NCBI RefSeq assembly: GCF_000143535.2
Contig: NC_037322.1
Span: forward strand, 992,001-1,056,000
Reading direction: 5' to 3'
Origin: Botrytis cinerea B05.10
Taxonomy: Eukaryota > Ascomycota > Leotiomycetes > Helotiales > Sclerotiniaceae
DNA length: 64,000 nucleotides
Shown: positions 45,928 to 57,928 of the stretch, piece after piece
Position numbering within the stretch: the stretch's first letter is position 1
How the letters are laid out: every line of letters starts with the position of its first letter
Notes under the pieces: model-generated
The model's database searches: none
What the model saw: the letters and a program-made list of their open reading frames with translations, nothing else
Told to the model about the DNA's origin: nothing
Position numbers and translations under genes: made by a program

Positions 45928-48900
45928 TCACTTCTGAGTCTCCTTAGCATTCTTAGCCTCCTGAGTTTCCTGTGCCGAGTAAAACCTCTCAACTTCCGGA
46001 CGTAAATAAGCCCCTACAGCTGAAAGTCTTGGGCTCACATGATTGACATCATCCCGTCCATCCAAGTTCGTTGTTGTCTTCAGCTTCTCCGGAATTTCTT
46101 TGCCCTTGCTACCCCTCTGAAGTGCACCTAGCATGTCTAATCCCCCCTGTCCTTCGTTTTCGCTTACTCCATCTGCTAAACTATACGCAGGGGAACTATC
46201 GGGTCCAACGCCATTCTCCCCCGCGCTCAGATGTGTGTTCTCCTTCCCCTTTCCTCCATCCTCTGCAATCTTCACCGTTACATAATCTTCTACTTCGTCA
46301 ATGTACTTCCGCTCATATCCCTCTGGAACCACGCTCCTGACACTACCAACCAGTGATTCTGTACTGGCATTAGCATCTCTCCCCATTTTTCCATTACGCG
46401 CATTTCTCTCCCGAACACCATCTTTCATAATCCCATCTACCCCCTCCCCACCCATGCGCATGGAGAAGGGGAAAGCTATACCTTGTGCCGTAGGTCTTCT
46501 CATTTCCTCCCCATTACTAGTATATCGCACTACCCCCTCTTCATTGTCAACTCCAATAATCGGTTGGTTTATTGTTGTTCCTGGTACATCTATTTCCCTC
46601 CCAACTTCATTCGCTTCTTCAGCAGGAGCTCTTGACGCCAAAGTTGACTGAGGAATAGGTTCCTCAACCTGGGTACTAGCAATTTTCTTCATAGGAAAAA
46701 GAGGATCGTCCCCAGCTCTCATTGATTGTTGCATATCAGAATAACTGGTCAAGAATTCCCCGTTTAATTCCCCACCCGCTTTTCCTTCCATGTCAGCTTT
46801 CTCATCCGCTATATCAGCGATTCCGCCCCCATTCGCCTGAATATCAGTAAACCCAGCTCTAGTCTTTGGCGGCGTTTTAACAGGCTGGACTACCTCATGA
46901 GCCCCTGAGATTGGCTCTCCAGTAGCCCTGCCAGCCTCATGAGCAATAATATCATTCGCCTCTCTACTGTGCAAGTCCCTAGCCCCAGCTCCGTGCTCTG
47001 CACTCGCAGTCATCGTCTCGACATTTTTACCAGCCTTTTCTGCTTCCATTTCGCGATCTATTGTGAGTTCATCATGTTTGCTACCCCATGTACTCCACTT
47101 CGATAATCCCCAACTCTTCTTTTGCTTGCCTCCACTTTCCCTGTCTATTTCCACACCGACCATTCTACGTCCAGCCAATGCACTAGGAGGTGGCATCTCT
47201 GGTACTTGGTGTAAATCTAGAAATTGCTCATATCCTCTTGCAATTTCCTTTGCTCTATTCTTTTGTATTTTTCGCTTATCCTTGGCATATTTCGTGTCCC
47301 ATTTTGTTTTTACAGCCATCCACTTCTTGACTGGCCCCGGTTTGATGACACCGACCTCATTGGGTGAGATGTTACAAGCAGGAAGCTTATCAGCTGGGTC
47401 GAGAGGAAATATGTTGCCATGACGATCGACACGTTGACGGATCATATGATCTACGAAAGGGGGAAGAGGATCGCCTGCCTTCCCTATTGTCCCTATAGAT
47501 CCAGCTATTTCCTCTCTAGATTCAGGTGTTCCCTAGTCTATGTTAGTCCAACTGAATTAAATATAGAAGAATTGATGTAGGAAAATTACCCTTTGAGCAT
47601 CCTCGCCCGAGTCTGAAGACTTTGAGATAACCGAGATGTCATCATCATCTAGTATCTCAATCCCCGTTTGCTGAGCTTTGGCTAAAGCCCAAGCTCCAAA
47701 CTGTGCTATCGATCGATACATATGTTTGGCTGGTCGTGTAAAACTTAATGTTGGTGGAACGTGGCATAAGTCATCCCAAACTTGTAATTGTACATCCGTT
47801 GGAGCCCACTTTTCCCATGCCTCTAGACGAGACTTTGGATCACAAAACGCATCCCCGGGTGCATACCGAACTGGATTGGCAGCTTTGTGTGCGACATAAA
47901 TTTGTTCATCCCGTAACATCTCGCCACCGCCTGTGAGAACGAGCAGTGGTGGAAGACCACCAAGTGAAGTTTGAAGGACTGGAGAAACCAGAGGATGGGA
48001 TAATAGCTGATTTGTGGTATACATTTGAATTTGGTCTTTTATCACAACTAGCTTCTCATCAATCATGACTGATAGATCATATCCAGGTCTAGGAATCGAA
48101 CTTGTCAATGGCCCTTCAGTCTTATTAGATGAAGGTTCAACAACGGCAGCATTATCATGCGTCTCTGGTGATGGGCTAGCATCAGACGTGAATCCCCGAA
48201 TTGCATCCTTTTCCGATTGTTTAGATGTGGCCTTAGTTTCTCTCTTTGACGTATTGTTAGAAATCCCTTTCTTTATATCCGCCAAATCATCTGCGTTCGG
48301 AGGTGGCCAGGCAGGAGATGGTCGGTGGTGAAATCCATGCGGCGGGATATAATCCAAAGGGTTATCCGCAGCAACGCTCGGAAAAGAATGAGTCAAATCA
48401 ACCCAAGGCGATATAAGGATAGCACCCGCAGGTAAAGGTAAACCATTATCACGCAGAATGACAAGCATAGTCAACACCATACCACCACCTGCTGAATCCC
48501 CTGCAAAGATAATACTGGATGGATGCAAATCATCAAGAAGACTGAGATACACTGCTAAACAATCGTTAAGGCCACATGGAAACGGGAATTGAGGTGCCAA
48601 ACGATATCTAGGTGCTACGACCACGGCCTTCAACTTCCTGGCATGTCTTTGCATCTGATATCTGTGTTCATCTGTACTTCCGAAAAAGTAAGCCCCTCCA
48701 TGAACATACAGCATGACTCTCTTAGGAGCTTCTCCCTTCTGATTCCTTTCTTCAAGATCTGCCTTCATCTCGATCGTTTCAGACTTGAGTTCATTTCCAG
48801 GTCGCCTCCATTTCCACCATTGATGCCCCCCAACTATTCCAATTCCCCCCTGTTTTTCCAGTTGAATCGACAAGTACTTTTCTGCTTCATGTATATGCTT

Positions 48901-49212
48901 CTGTGCAATTGTTGTCTCTCTCACGCTAATGTAAGGAGGGTGAGGTACCCATTGCGAGGTAAAGGCTTGAATATCTTCGACTGTATGTTGAGATGCATAA
49001 AGTAGGAATTTGCGAATTAAGTGAAGACCTTCATCATAGGAGATATGCGCAGTAGGTTTTTGCTTTTTGTGTGACCGATCTCCAAGATACTGCGAATTGA
49101 TCTCTTAGAAAGTAAGATATAGGTACAGGAAAGGGAAACGTACGTGAGCAACAAATGTTTGGAACACAACAGGAGCAACCGCCGTCCCGACTGAAAGTGT
49201 ACTAAGCCCCAT
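45928..49212 (-). CDS. large alpha/beta hydrolase (hormone-sensitive lipase family) with disordered tail
   Basis: Three exons, 49,212-49,144, 49,089-47,590 and 47,532-45,928, with introns of 54 and 57 bp, give 1,057 residues in one frame. The start MGLSTLSVGTAVAP is preferred, although an in-frame ATG exists 87 bp upstream after a TTTCAG. The catalytic half has the oxyanion motif HGGAYFFGS (H near 153), nucleophile GDSAGGG (S near 223), acid in GEMLRDEQ (D near 418) and His in DDLCHVPP (H near 467), all typical of the hormone-sensitive lipase/arylacetamide-deacetylase group of ester hydrolases. A disordered insert (about 280-360) splits the cap region. The C-terminal 500 residues are low-complexity apart from a basic segment (VKKWMAVKTKWDTKYAKDKRKIQKNRAKEIARGYEQF). 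An N-terminal hydrophobic stretch may anchor it to a membrane. Substrate unknown. Confidence 0.85.
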
Positions 49213-50142
49213 AGTTGTTGGACTTGTGCGAGCGTGAGATTTGATCTTCTTGTTTGCGATACAGCCTCGAATCGAATTAAGTGGCAATTCCTTTCTCAAG
49301 TCCTCGTACCTTTGATCTCTGAAATACCAAATTGCAGATCAAAACTGCAACTCCTCAATCTCAACCGCACAGAATCCTCTTCCACCAAAAATTGAGCCTC
49401 CTCAATGTATGCGTATTTATATAAGAGAACAAGAAGAGATTCAAGATCTCCCCGTCAACAACTACAAGATAAACACAAAACCTTTGTTAGCAATATTCTC
49501 TGTTCCTCAGGACGTGAACCCCTTTCTTTCACTCTACACGTCTCAAACACAACACGGCAAAGTAGCGAATAGTGCGTAAAGTACGTTCGAAAAAGGAGAG
49601 GCAGTCAATCCATAATTGATATGCGAACAATACTTGGTACGAATCAAGGATATGTATATGGATCTGAAAACAAACCTGCCACCAAGTGAACCTGCCTTAC
49701 CTTATGACCGTCTTAGCCCAATTGCATGCTCAGCCGCTGTCGCACGCTCCTTCTTATGTACACGGTACATAGTTGGGTAGATTCACGTCATAGGCGACGT
49801 CCCTGGCTCCTCCTTGAAATGGGGATTTTCGTACATCGTATAGCTGATGAACACGAGTAATTTATTTCTGGCGCTGTGAATGGTTGTCCAGGTGGAGAGA
49901 TCGAATCCTTGGTGCATGCATAAATTTTAAGGTTTAGCGCAGTGCAAATTATGCTGGGGATAAAAAATTGTTGATTTTGCGATTGAAGATTACCCCGCGA
50001 TAATAGTATTGGGATTTCTTGTCGCAAACAGCCTCGAGGTTACATATTGAGAAAAGCACTGTGGAAGAAGAGTCGCAGAAGAGCAGAGAATTCGGATCAA
50101 GAGACAGAGAAAGGGAAAAAACGGAAGAAGAAAGAAAACATC
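49213..50142. other. divergent promoter region
   Basis: Lies between the minus-strand hydrolase gene and plus-strand TSR2 and should contain both promoters. A TTTCAG 3'-splice-like site just upstream of 49,300 leaves open an additional upstream hydrolase exon. Confidence 0.45.
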
Positions 50143-50860
50143 ATGGCTTCTTCACAATCGAATGGAGGAAATGGGGTTTACTCTCCTGGTATGTTATGCT
50201 ATTCTCTCTCCTGTCCCTCATTCAATCGCAGTCCTCACCTACATAGCACCCGTTCATTTACCTCTCGCATGCTTTCAACCACATAATACTAAACTCCATT
50301 TTCCAGAACTCCGTCTGAAAAACTTCCAACGCAGCATCGTCCTCTCCATCTTCCTTTGGCCCTCCCTCTCCCTTGCCGTAACCTCTCTCTGGGGCGGTCC
50401 AGAATCTTCCGATAAGCGCGAATATATTGCCGGCACCCTCATCGATCTTCTCTCCGAAGAGGAAAACAAGGACGTAGAAGCAGACTGGATCGAGACAATT
50501 CTGCTACAGTTCATGTCTGACGAATTCGAAGTAAATGTTGACGATGGAAGCGCCATGGAAGTTGCCAATGGTATTGTTAAATGTAGAGAGGAATGTAAGA
50601 GGGGTGCTTGGGAGGAGGAAAGCAGTTTGTGCAGGAAGTTGGAGAAGGCATGGGAAGCGAAGGGTGGAAAGAGTGACAGCTTAGCACAGTTCCAGCAAGG
50701 AGAGGACCAAGGAGAAACGGACTCGGAAGCGAGTGGGGATGAAGATGAGGATGGAGATGTGGATATGGATGAGGCACCACAATTGGTGAGGGTCAAGGAA
50801 CCGGTTGTGCCTCAGGTGGATGAGGATGGGTTTACTATGGTTACCAAAAAGAGAAGATGA
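50143..50860 (+). CDS. TSR2: pre-rRNA processing protein Tsr2
   Basis: Exon 1 (50,143-50,188) encodes MASSQSNGGNGVYSP; a 118-bp intron (GTATGT, branch TACTAAAC, TTTTCCAG) leads to exon 2 (50,307-50,860), 199 residues in all. The conserved Tsr2 core is visible: FQRSIVLSIFLWPSLSLAVTSLWGG (about 22-46), IDLLSEEE, and W-x-E-T-I-L-L-Q-F-M-x-D-E-F (about 74-87). An acidic C-terminal tract (SEASGDEDEDGDVDMDE) is followed by the terminal GFTMVTKKRR, typical of the family. By family knowledge Tsr2 escorts ribosomal protein eS26 into the 90S/40S precursor and is needed for 20S pre-rRNA cleavage. Its length is normal and all motifs look intact. Confidence 0.9.
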
Positions 50861-52387
50861 GATGGAAGGGAAAACGAGAAGAAACATAGAGAGGAGGTGT
50901 AGAGGGTGCTGGAGGTGTTGGAGATCTAAAGATGTTCTTGACATGGCGAGACTTGAATGGTCAATGGAAAGTCTAATTGGAATGAAAGTGGAACATCCTG
51001 GGGTGCTCATTTCCTCGAGGACTCTGGAGCTGGCGGATCATGATGAAGATGAATCTGCGGAGGTAATAAGAAATAGTCTTTGGGGGACACACACGATTCA
51101 AACATGTAGGCAAATCTATTTGATGAAGATGGATAGTTCTATCAAAATCTAGCATCATCAATTGGGTGTAAGATTTTCTCAATCTCATAGTAGCTAGAAG
51201 GATCTTAATACCTCAGCACGGAGATAAATCACAACGAAATTCCTCGAATACGATAGACGGCTTATTCAATATATTGAGTCGTTTAATGACAGCTGCTTGG
51301 ACGAGGTTCCATACAGATCCTAGCCCCAAGAACATTCAATGCAAATACCAATACATGAGCCAGACAATCCAATGAAATCCATCACTGCCCTCTCTTTTTC
51401 TTAATCGTAGTTCTACCCTGCTGGATTAACAAGTCCCGATTGCGCCGAATATTCCCTCACTGACAACTTGATAGATGTACCAAGCAGTCAACATCCCAAA
51501 CCGCATCATCCACTCATTTACCAACCAACAAGCCATCCACCCCTTTCGTCTTTCCCTCCCAACCATCAAAATTCCATGCACCCCCAAGCCCCCAACCATC
51601 ATTTCTCCAATCCTTCACTCCCCCAAACCTAGAAATACCCAAAATGCCCAGATACCAAACGATCCACATGTATACATATATACAAAGCACAGTAAAATCA
51701 ATCTCCGACCTCTCACCTCTCAACCACTTCCCACCACCACCACAAATAAACCCTCACGACCTCCCTCTCCCCGTCCTCCCGATCCCTCCTCTTAAACCCT
51801 CCACATCCCTCTGCCTCCCCCACCCGAAACCAATAATCAAGATAAACATAAAATATCATAACATAACCTATACACTATACACTACACTATACTATCTAAA
51901 AATGAACAACCAAAAGCATACACCTATAAAAAGAATTCCATTGCCTCTCTCTATTCTATATATATATATACACACATTCACAATCCCCATGATAAATCCA
52001 CCATAAACGATACCGCCCGGTAAACCACCGAGCCGAATATCTTTAAAGGGGTGGGGGTAAACGAGGATTTAGATATAAACAATGTAAACACAATCCCCAT
52101 CACAATATAATAAGTGGTATCATATCAAAATTGACAATCAGTGAAGAAACACAATCTATTGGCTACAGGTCTCAAGACCGAATGCGGATATCTGTAAGCA
52201 TAGTAATAGCAACAGCAATAGCATAGAAAGGCACAGGAAATGCATCTTTCAATGAAAGAGGTCGCTAATAACATAACAGAAAAAAAAAGGGGGGGAAATC
52301 CAATCCCAAAACTCCTAGTGTCAAATTATCCACAACGCCTGTGTCATCATCAGAATATATTCAGTTCCCCTCACACACTTAAAATAT
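50861..52387. other. intergenic region between convergent genes
   Basis: 3' flanks of TSR2 and the BSD gene. The middle (51,470-52,010) is C-rich and low complexity; open frames there are artefacts. No gene or RNA supported. Confidence 0.5.
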
Positions 52388-53829
52388 CTATTCCCAATCC
52401 TCCTCCTCGCTGTCGTCGTCGCTCTCTTCCTTCTTTACTCCTGCACCTGCAACCTTTTCCTTTGGACTGTTAGGAGCCCGACTAGGAGCTCCCGACGCCG
52501 CACCCACAACGTCATAACTACCATCGCTGTCCGCTTGAGATTTTTCATCGTTTGATTTTCTTGGTTCAGTTGGTTTGAGGGTTGGAGTTGGAGATGTAGC
52601 AGTGGACTTTTCCTTATCTTGTGTCGCAGGATGTAAAGTGGTAGACGATTCGGCAGAAGCTGGTCTATCGGAAGTTGTCTTGACCTTCGCAGCTCTGTCA
52701 TCTTCATCTTCAGATTCATCGTCATCGGAATCCTCTTCTTCTGAGTCTTCTTCAGAATCAGATGTCCATTTTACATCTTCTTCTTGTTCAGTTGCTACAG
52801 CACCTGTTTGTTGTTTTGTTAATTTATGTCTCTCACACGTTCTGGGGCATCACAAATAATCATACCTTTGAGTAAATCTCTCCTCTTAGCCTCAGCAGTT
52901 TCGATACTGTGTCGGAGGAAATAGTATCGTTTGAAAAAGTCCTCGTATTTGACCTTGTCTGGTACCAGTTTTTCCATTGAACTTCTTAATTCTTCGTATT
53001 TTTCTAAGTCCTTAGCGATATCATCAGTCTTCTTCTCAACATTGAAAGTCTTAGTCCATGGTTCAAATTCCTCGCTGATTGGATCAGTGGTGAAGCTATC
53101 GAGTGTAGAATGAATGACATGGAGTTGGGCGTCGAATCTTGTAGTATGGATAACTCTCTTCCCTTGAGAATCCTTACTCTCGAATAGAACGGCATTGGCT
53201 TGTCCATCTGCATTCGAGGTAGGTGGTGCAATGCTAACAGCATCTTTCAAGAAGTTTCGGATGTTTGTTCCAAACTTTAGGAGCGCTTCATCTGCTGCAT
53301 CTTCTGCCTTTTGAATCTCTACTAATCTCTTCGCAGCCTCGGTCTTCAATCTCGCTAAAACACCTTCCGATTCCTTTAATGCCTCATCTGTTGTGAGATC
53401 TTTCGAAGTCGACTCCCCATCTTTGCTTGTAGACCCTCCTGCTGCCGCCTTCTCATCCTCTTGAGCTTGTGTAATCGTAAGTCCTCGTGTGCGACTGATG
53501 ATCGAAGACCTTAGGTCTGTGAATCCCTTGGTAGCCTCCTCACTAACAGTGTTGAACTCCTGTTGAGCCTCTTTATAAACATTCTCGCCCTGTAGATCAG
53601 ACAGATATACTCAGCCGCAATACTCATATGTTTGCCAACCATCATCTCTTACCTGTTTGACAACACTTCCAAAGAATCCACCTAACTTCGCACCCCAAGG
53701 ACTAGAAGAGATAGCTTTATATGCTTCTTGGAAATCGGCATTGAGCGTCGGGGCAGGCTGTGTTGATTTCTCCTTATTCTGATCGGGTTGGAGAGCTTCC
53801 TCTTGGATATGATCATATGCGAGATCCAT
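52388..53829 (-). CDS. BSD-domain protein (DOS2-like)
   Basis: Three exons, 53,829-53,653, 53,589-52,866 and 52,803-52,388, with introns of 63 and 61 bp (GTAAGA...CAG, GTATGA...CAG), give 438 residues. The region around residues 258-300 (EKYEELRSSMEKLVPDKV, YEDFFKRYYFLRHSIE) is a BSD domain, a three-helix fold with paired aromatics found in TFIIH p62, synapse-associated proteins and yeast Dos2. The first exon has PWGAKLGGFFGSVVKQ, an amphipathic segment also typical of SYAP1/Dos2 proteins. The second exon is helical and charged. The C-terminus is a long acidic Ser/Glu/Asp tract ending in EEEDWE. Family members have been linked to membrane-proximal signalling and heterochromatin; which applies here cannot be told. 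Confidence 0.85.
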
Positions 53830-55919
53830 CGTGACAGGAAAAGGGCGGTATGTTTCTGTATAAATTTAAAAGTTCATAGGGAGTTTATCAAATTGTTTAC
53901 GCATGGAATAATACTCCGTAGAGTGGAGCAATAGTACGTTGTGATTGATCTGCAAGCAGAGCGGAACCTGGCATAAGAATATCCCGCTTTCAAGCCTCAC
54001 CTGCTCTGTGGCTAAAATGGCTCACCAGCCACAAAGTCATGTGCAGTGTATCTAATCTTTGTCTTTGAGTTGCACCAATACGGACTTCGTAGACTGTAGC
54101 TGGGAAGATCGTTTCACAAGTTGACACAATTTGTAAATAATAGCGATGGGTCAAAGAGTCGATAAGTGATACTTCCTACCCGGCGAATGATTGTCAACCC
54201 GCATTTCGGGGTCTTCGGAGACGACCTACTTACTACCTCCCTACCTCCTAGGTGCGCACATTTCCCTTGGCCTCGGTAGTAGCATCCGGTAACTTGGTTC
54301 TTGCATTGATTTCGTGTGTTGTGGTCTATGAATGGAGTCTAGAGACGGATGCCGGTTGCTACACAGATGGCTGTATGCGAAAGAAAGGGCCAGCTGGAAA
54401 CCCGCAGCATGGCAGTCCCCGCAAAAGGTACAAGTAGCTGCTAGTAGCCAGGTGTTAGATAAGAGTAGTGCATATGCAAAGCTGGGATAGAAACTTCAAC
54501 GTCTCCTCCATTGATTTGTTCAAAACGCAACAAGTTAATATCGAACGCAGTAGAAGAGAATGTAATGTCACCACCTGCGTCATTTTTGCTGTTGACTCAT
54601 ACCTAGTACAGTACCGCAGAGCAGTAGACACAAGAGACGCAGTAGACACCTTACTCTGTGCAGAAAAGACGAACAAAACGTCTGACCACACTGCTTCCAC
54701 CGCATGCTTCCCGAGAGAATCCTCTGTCCGTCTAGTATTGAATGCTCAAGACACTGCAACGTACTGCATAACAAACGATCGAGCCAACGCGTCGTGTGAA
54801 TGCCTGGGCAGTCCATATATACATCCAGGCGTCGCAGCTGGTGCCGAAGACAAGAAACCTTAATGTGATTAGCAGCATATGCTCGTATCGCAGGGAGAAG
54901 CGGCCAGTGATACCCTCGTCTTTCTCCTTTCTCCTGTATCGCCCTGCCCATCCGAGCCTTCAACTCCATAAGTTACTCAATCTGTACTGGCGCCACAGAC
55001 TTTGATTCCCCTTTCGAACAAGTTGCGCCTCACGTCAAAAGGGACTAGATCACATCCGGACTTAGCGGACTTTTCAAATTTTGCTGCTGAGAAATCAAAA
55101 AACCCAAAAATTCACTGCCCCTCTAGAATCCCTGGAATCTTGAAGAATCATTCGAGGAAGGGGGAAATGGAGCAATGAATCTGCGAATCTGTCCATCTGC
55201 CCCATCTGCCGCAAAAATCGTGAAATCAGCTGGGTAGAACTTTATTCCTCAGTGCGAGGAAATCCATCGTATTCCCCAATCCCATTCCTTCTTTCTCTCC
55301 AAGGAAGACATCACGACTCGACTTACATCATACTCGCACGTATCGGCGCGAGTAGTATCAGCCAGTCAATCCATCTCGTTCACCTGCGTTTCCATCCATC
55401 CATCCATCCATCCATCCACCCATCCATCCATCCCACCCATATCTCAGTTGAGGCCACGGATACGAGGCTTCAAGAATCCAAAGCGTAGACAACCACCACA
55501 ACCCATCGCCTCCTCCAACAAGACCATACCTACACCTTACGCCATACATATCCTCCACTTTTTGCCTCCCATTTCTCATTTCTCTGCAACATATCCCCCC
55601 TCCCCAAGATATCTGGCCCCTCTCTTTTATCCGGCGAAGCGGGATTGATTGTCCTGCATAAGCTTACGGTTGAGAAGACTCAATCGAACTTTTATTCCGA
55701 CCACCTCGAAACCAAATCCCACTCAATTACAACTCGCCATCCTTACAGCGAACTCCAGATTTCGTTTTCGGCTTGCGACATCTGATTCACACTCTTATCG
55801 GGAATATCTAGGGAATGTGAGATAGTTCTTCTAGAAAGAATCCCTCCTTTCATTCTACAAAGGAATTCGAGCATTCTTATCTACGTCAGAATCACAAATC
55901 AATACATAGCAAGGCTTCA
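53830..55919. other. divergent intergenic region, promoters of the BSD and AP1 genes
   Basis: Holds both promoters. A CATC tetranucleotide run lies near 55,390-55,435. The AP1 gene may have a long leader, as the DNA directly upstream of 55,920 is free of other genes. No RNA gene seen. Confidence 0.5.
55390..55436. repeat. (CATC)n microsatellite
   Basis: About eleven CATC units, one interrupted by a C, in the AP1 upstream region. Confidence 0.85.
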
Positions 55920-57928
55920 ATGGCTACCGCCAGCACCAACCGTTCAAACCCAATAAATCCGGATTTCACCCTATCTCCACGACAAGAGGAGTTACTTTTC
56001 GCTGCTCTCAACTCAAACAAATCTGCAAACAATATGGACACTTCAATTACTGCGTCGAGCAATGGCCTTCCCAACACGTCTACATCCGCATTCAACGAAT
56101 CTCCGACCCAAGCGCCGGGTTCGGGTACATTGAACGGATTTGAAGAGAGTCCTTTTATCGATTATGACTACGAATTCGAAGGGGACGATAGTTTTAATTT
56201 CGACTTCACCAATGATTCGCAAGGACAAATGATCGGAAACTTACCTGGAACTTCATCAGATGGTGATACTGATAATCATGAAAAGAGAAGTCATCCAGAC
56301 GATGATGATGATGAAGAAGGTGGTGGTAAACGAAGAGAAGGAGATGATAAGTCGTCGAAGAAGCCCGGTAGAAAGCCTCTTACATCAGAACCCACTTCAG
56401 TGAGTACTTTCTCGGTGTTTTCGTTGTCTTGAATAGCTTCTAATTTCTTAATTAGAAACGCAAGGCTCAAAATCGTGCCGCCCAACGTGCATTCCGTGAG
56501 CGAAAAGAAAAGCATTTAAAGGATCTTGAGACGAAGGTTGAGGATCTAGAGAAAGCTTCCGAATCTGCCAATCATGAGAATAGTATTCTAAGAGCGCAAA
56601 TCGAACGAATGTCGATGGAATTGAGGGAATACAAGAAAAGATTGTCTGTCACAGGTGGTATCAACCGAAGCCCAAATGGCAACGTTCCAGCTTATCTCGC
56701 AGGCAAAGGACTTCCATCTGCATCTGCTAATCCAAATGACGTCAACTTTCACTTTGAGTTCCCAAGATTCGGTCGCCTTCCCGGACCCCCTATCACTAAC
56801 GGAAGCTCATCAGTCGGGCCATTCAAGTCCCCCGCTTCTACCGAGAATTCTCATAGTCCAACTGACAAGAGTCAAACTAGCTCCCGCAATCAATCTAATG
56901 CGAGTACCTTTGGTGTTGGCTTGACTCAAACTCCAGCTCAGATCGGCGATGACATGTCTTCATTCTCCGGTTTATTTTCCCCTGAACTTTTGGAAAGCGC
57001 ATCAAAAAGTTCACCATTCGACGCTTTCGGAAACCTAACCAACGGTTCAATGTCAAGTAACGGCTCACCCAACATTTCTACCAATGGTCAAAGTACGTCA
57101 TATAGCTCACCGTCGGCTTCCTCGCATTCCAACAATGGAGCAAGTTCATCTTGTGGAACCTCTCCAGAACCTACCAACATGCAATCACCATACAACAAAG
57201 CTATTGACAGCACGTTGACAACAATTGGAGAAGAGAATACTTGTAGCAACAGCAACTTAGCACCAGGTGAGCTGTCCTTCTGCGAAAAGCTCAACATGGC
57301 TTGCGGCAATGCCAACAATCCCATTCCACGTACAATGTCTGAACCCGGTATCAATTCAGGAAATTTAGAAACTGCCGTTTTCGATGTCAATGGCATTGAT
57401 TGGTTCGCTCAACAAAACAACAATCAATTTGATCCTCAACTCTTTGGTGATTATCGCGAACCTCAAAATAACGTTCTTTCGAACGACCCTTTTGCTCTTG
57501 ATGATGGTTTCTTCGCCGATGCATTCGAGATGCCAGATTTCAATACTCCGTTCAACGTTCCAAGTCCTGCAGCCACAAAGAAGGATCTTGTACAACAAAT
57601 CGATGAAAAGCAGAATGAAGACAATGAGGTAGTTCCAGGTGAAGATAGATCAACAATGCTTAGTTGCAACACCATTTGGTAAGACTACTGCATCGCGATA
57701 ATAGTCGATATACTTGCTAACTGCTGTTTTAGGGATCGTCTCCAAAATTGTCCTAAGGTGAAAGAAGGCGAATTTGACCTTGATGGTCTTTGCAAGGATC
57801 TTCAAAAGAAAGCCAAATGTTCGGAAACGGGCGCCGTCGTCAATGAATCTGATTTTCAGAAAATCATGAAGAATTATGCCCCTCAAGGCTGCGACTCTAC
57901 GACTTCTCCACCGGCCAAGAAGGCATAA
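55920..57928 (+). CDS. bap1: AP1/Yap1-type bZIP oxidative-stress regulator
   Basis: Three exons, 55,920-56,399, 56,456-57,678 and 57,733-57,928, with introns of 56 and 54 bp, give 632 residues. The basic region KRKAQNRAAQRAFRERK begins exactly at exon 2 (residue 161); NRAAQRAFR is the Yap1/Pap1 subclass signature. It is followed by a leucine zipper (LKDLETKVEDLEKASE...). Two cysteine-rich domains mark redox control: n-CRD (about 420-450: NTCSNSN, LSFCEKLNMACGN) and c-CRD (about 563-622: SCNTIWDRLQNCPKV, LCKDLQKKAKCSE), the latter split by intron 2. In this family, peroxide-induced disulfides between the two domains hide the C-terminal export signal and keep the factor in the nucleus to induce detoxification genes. 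All features look intact. The symbol assumes the species is Botrytis, where the orthologue is called Bap1. Confidence 0.93.
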
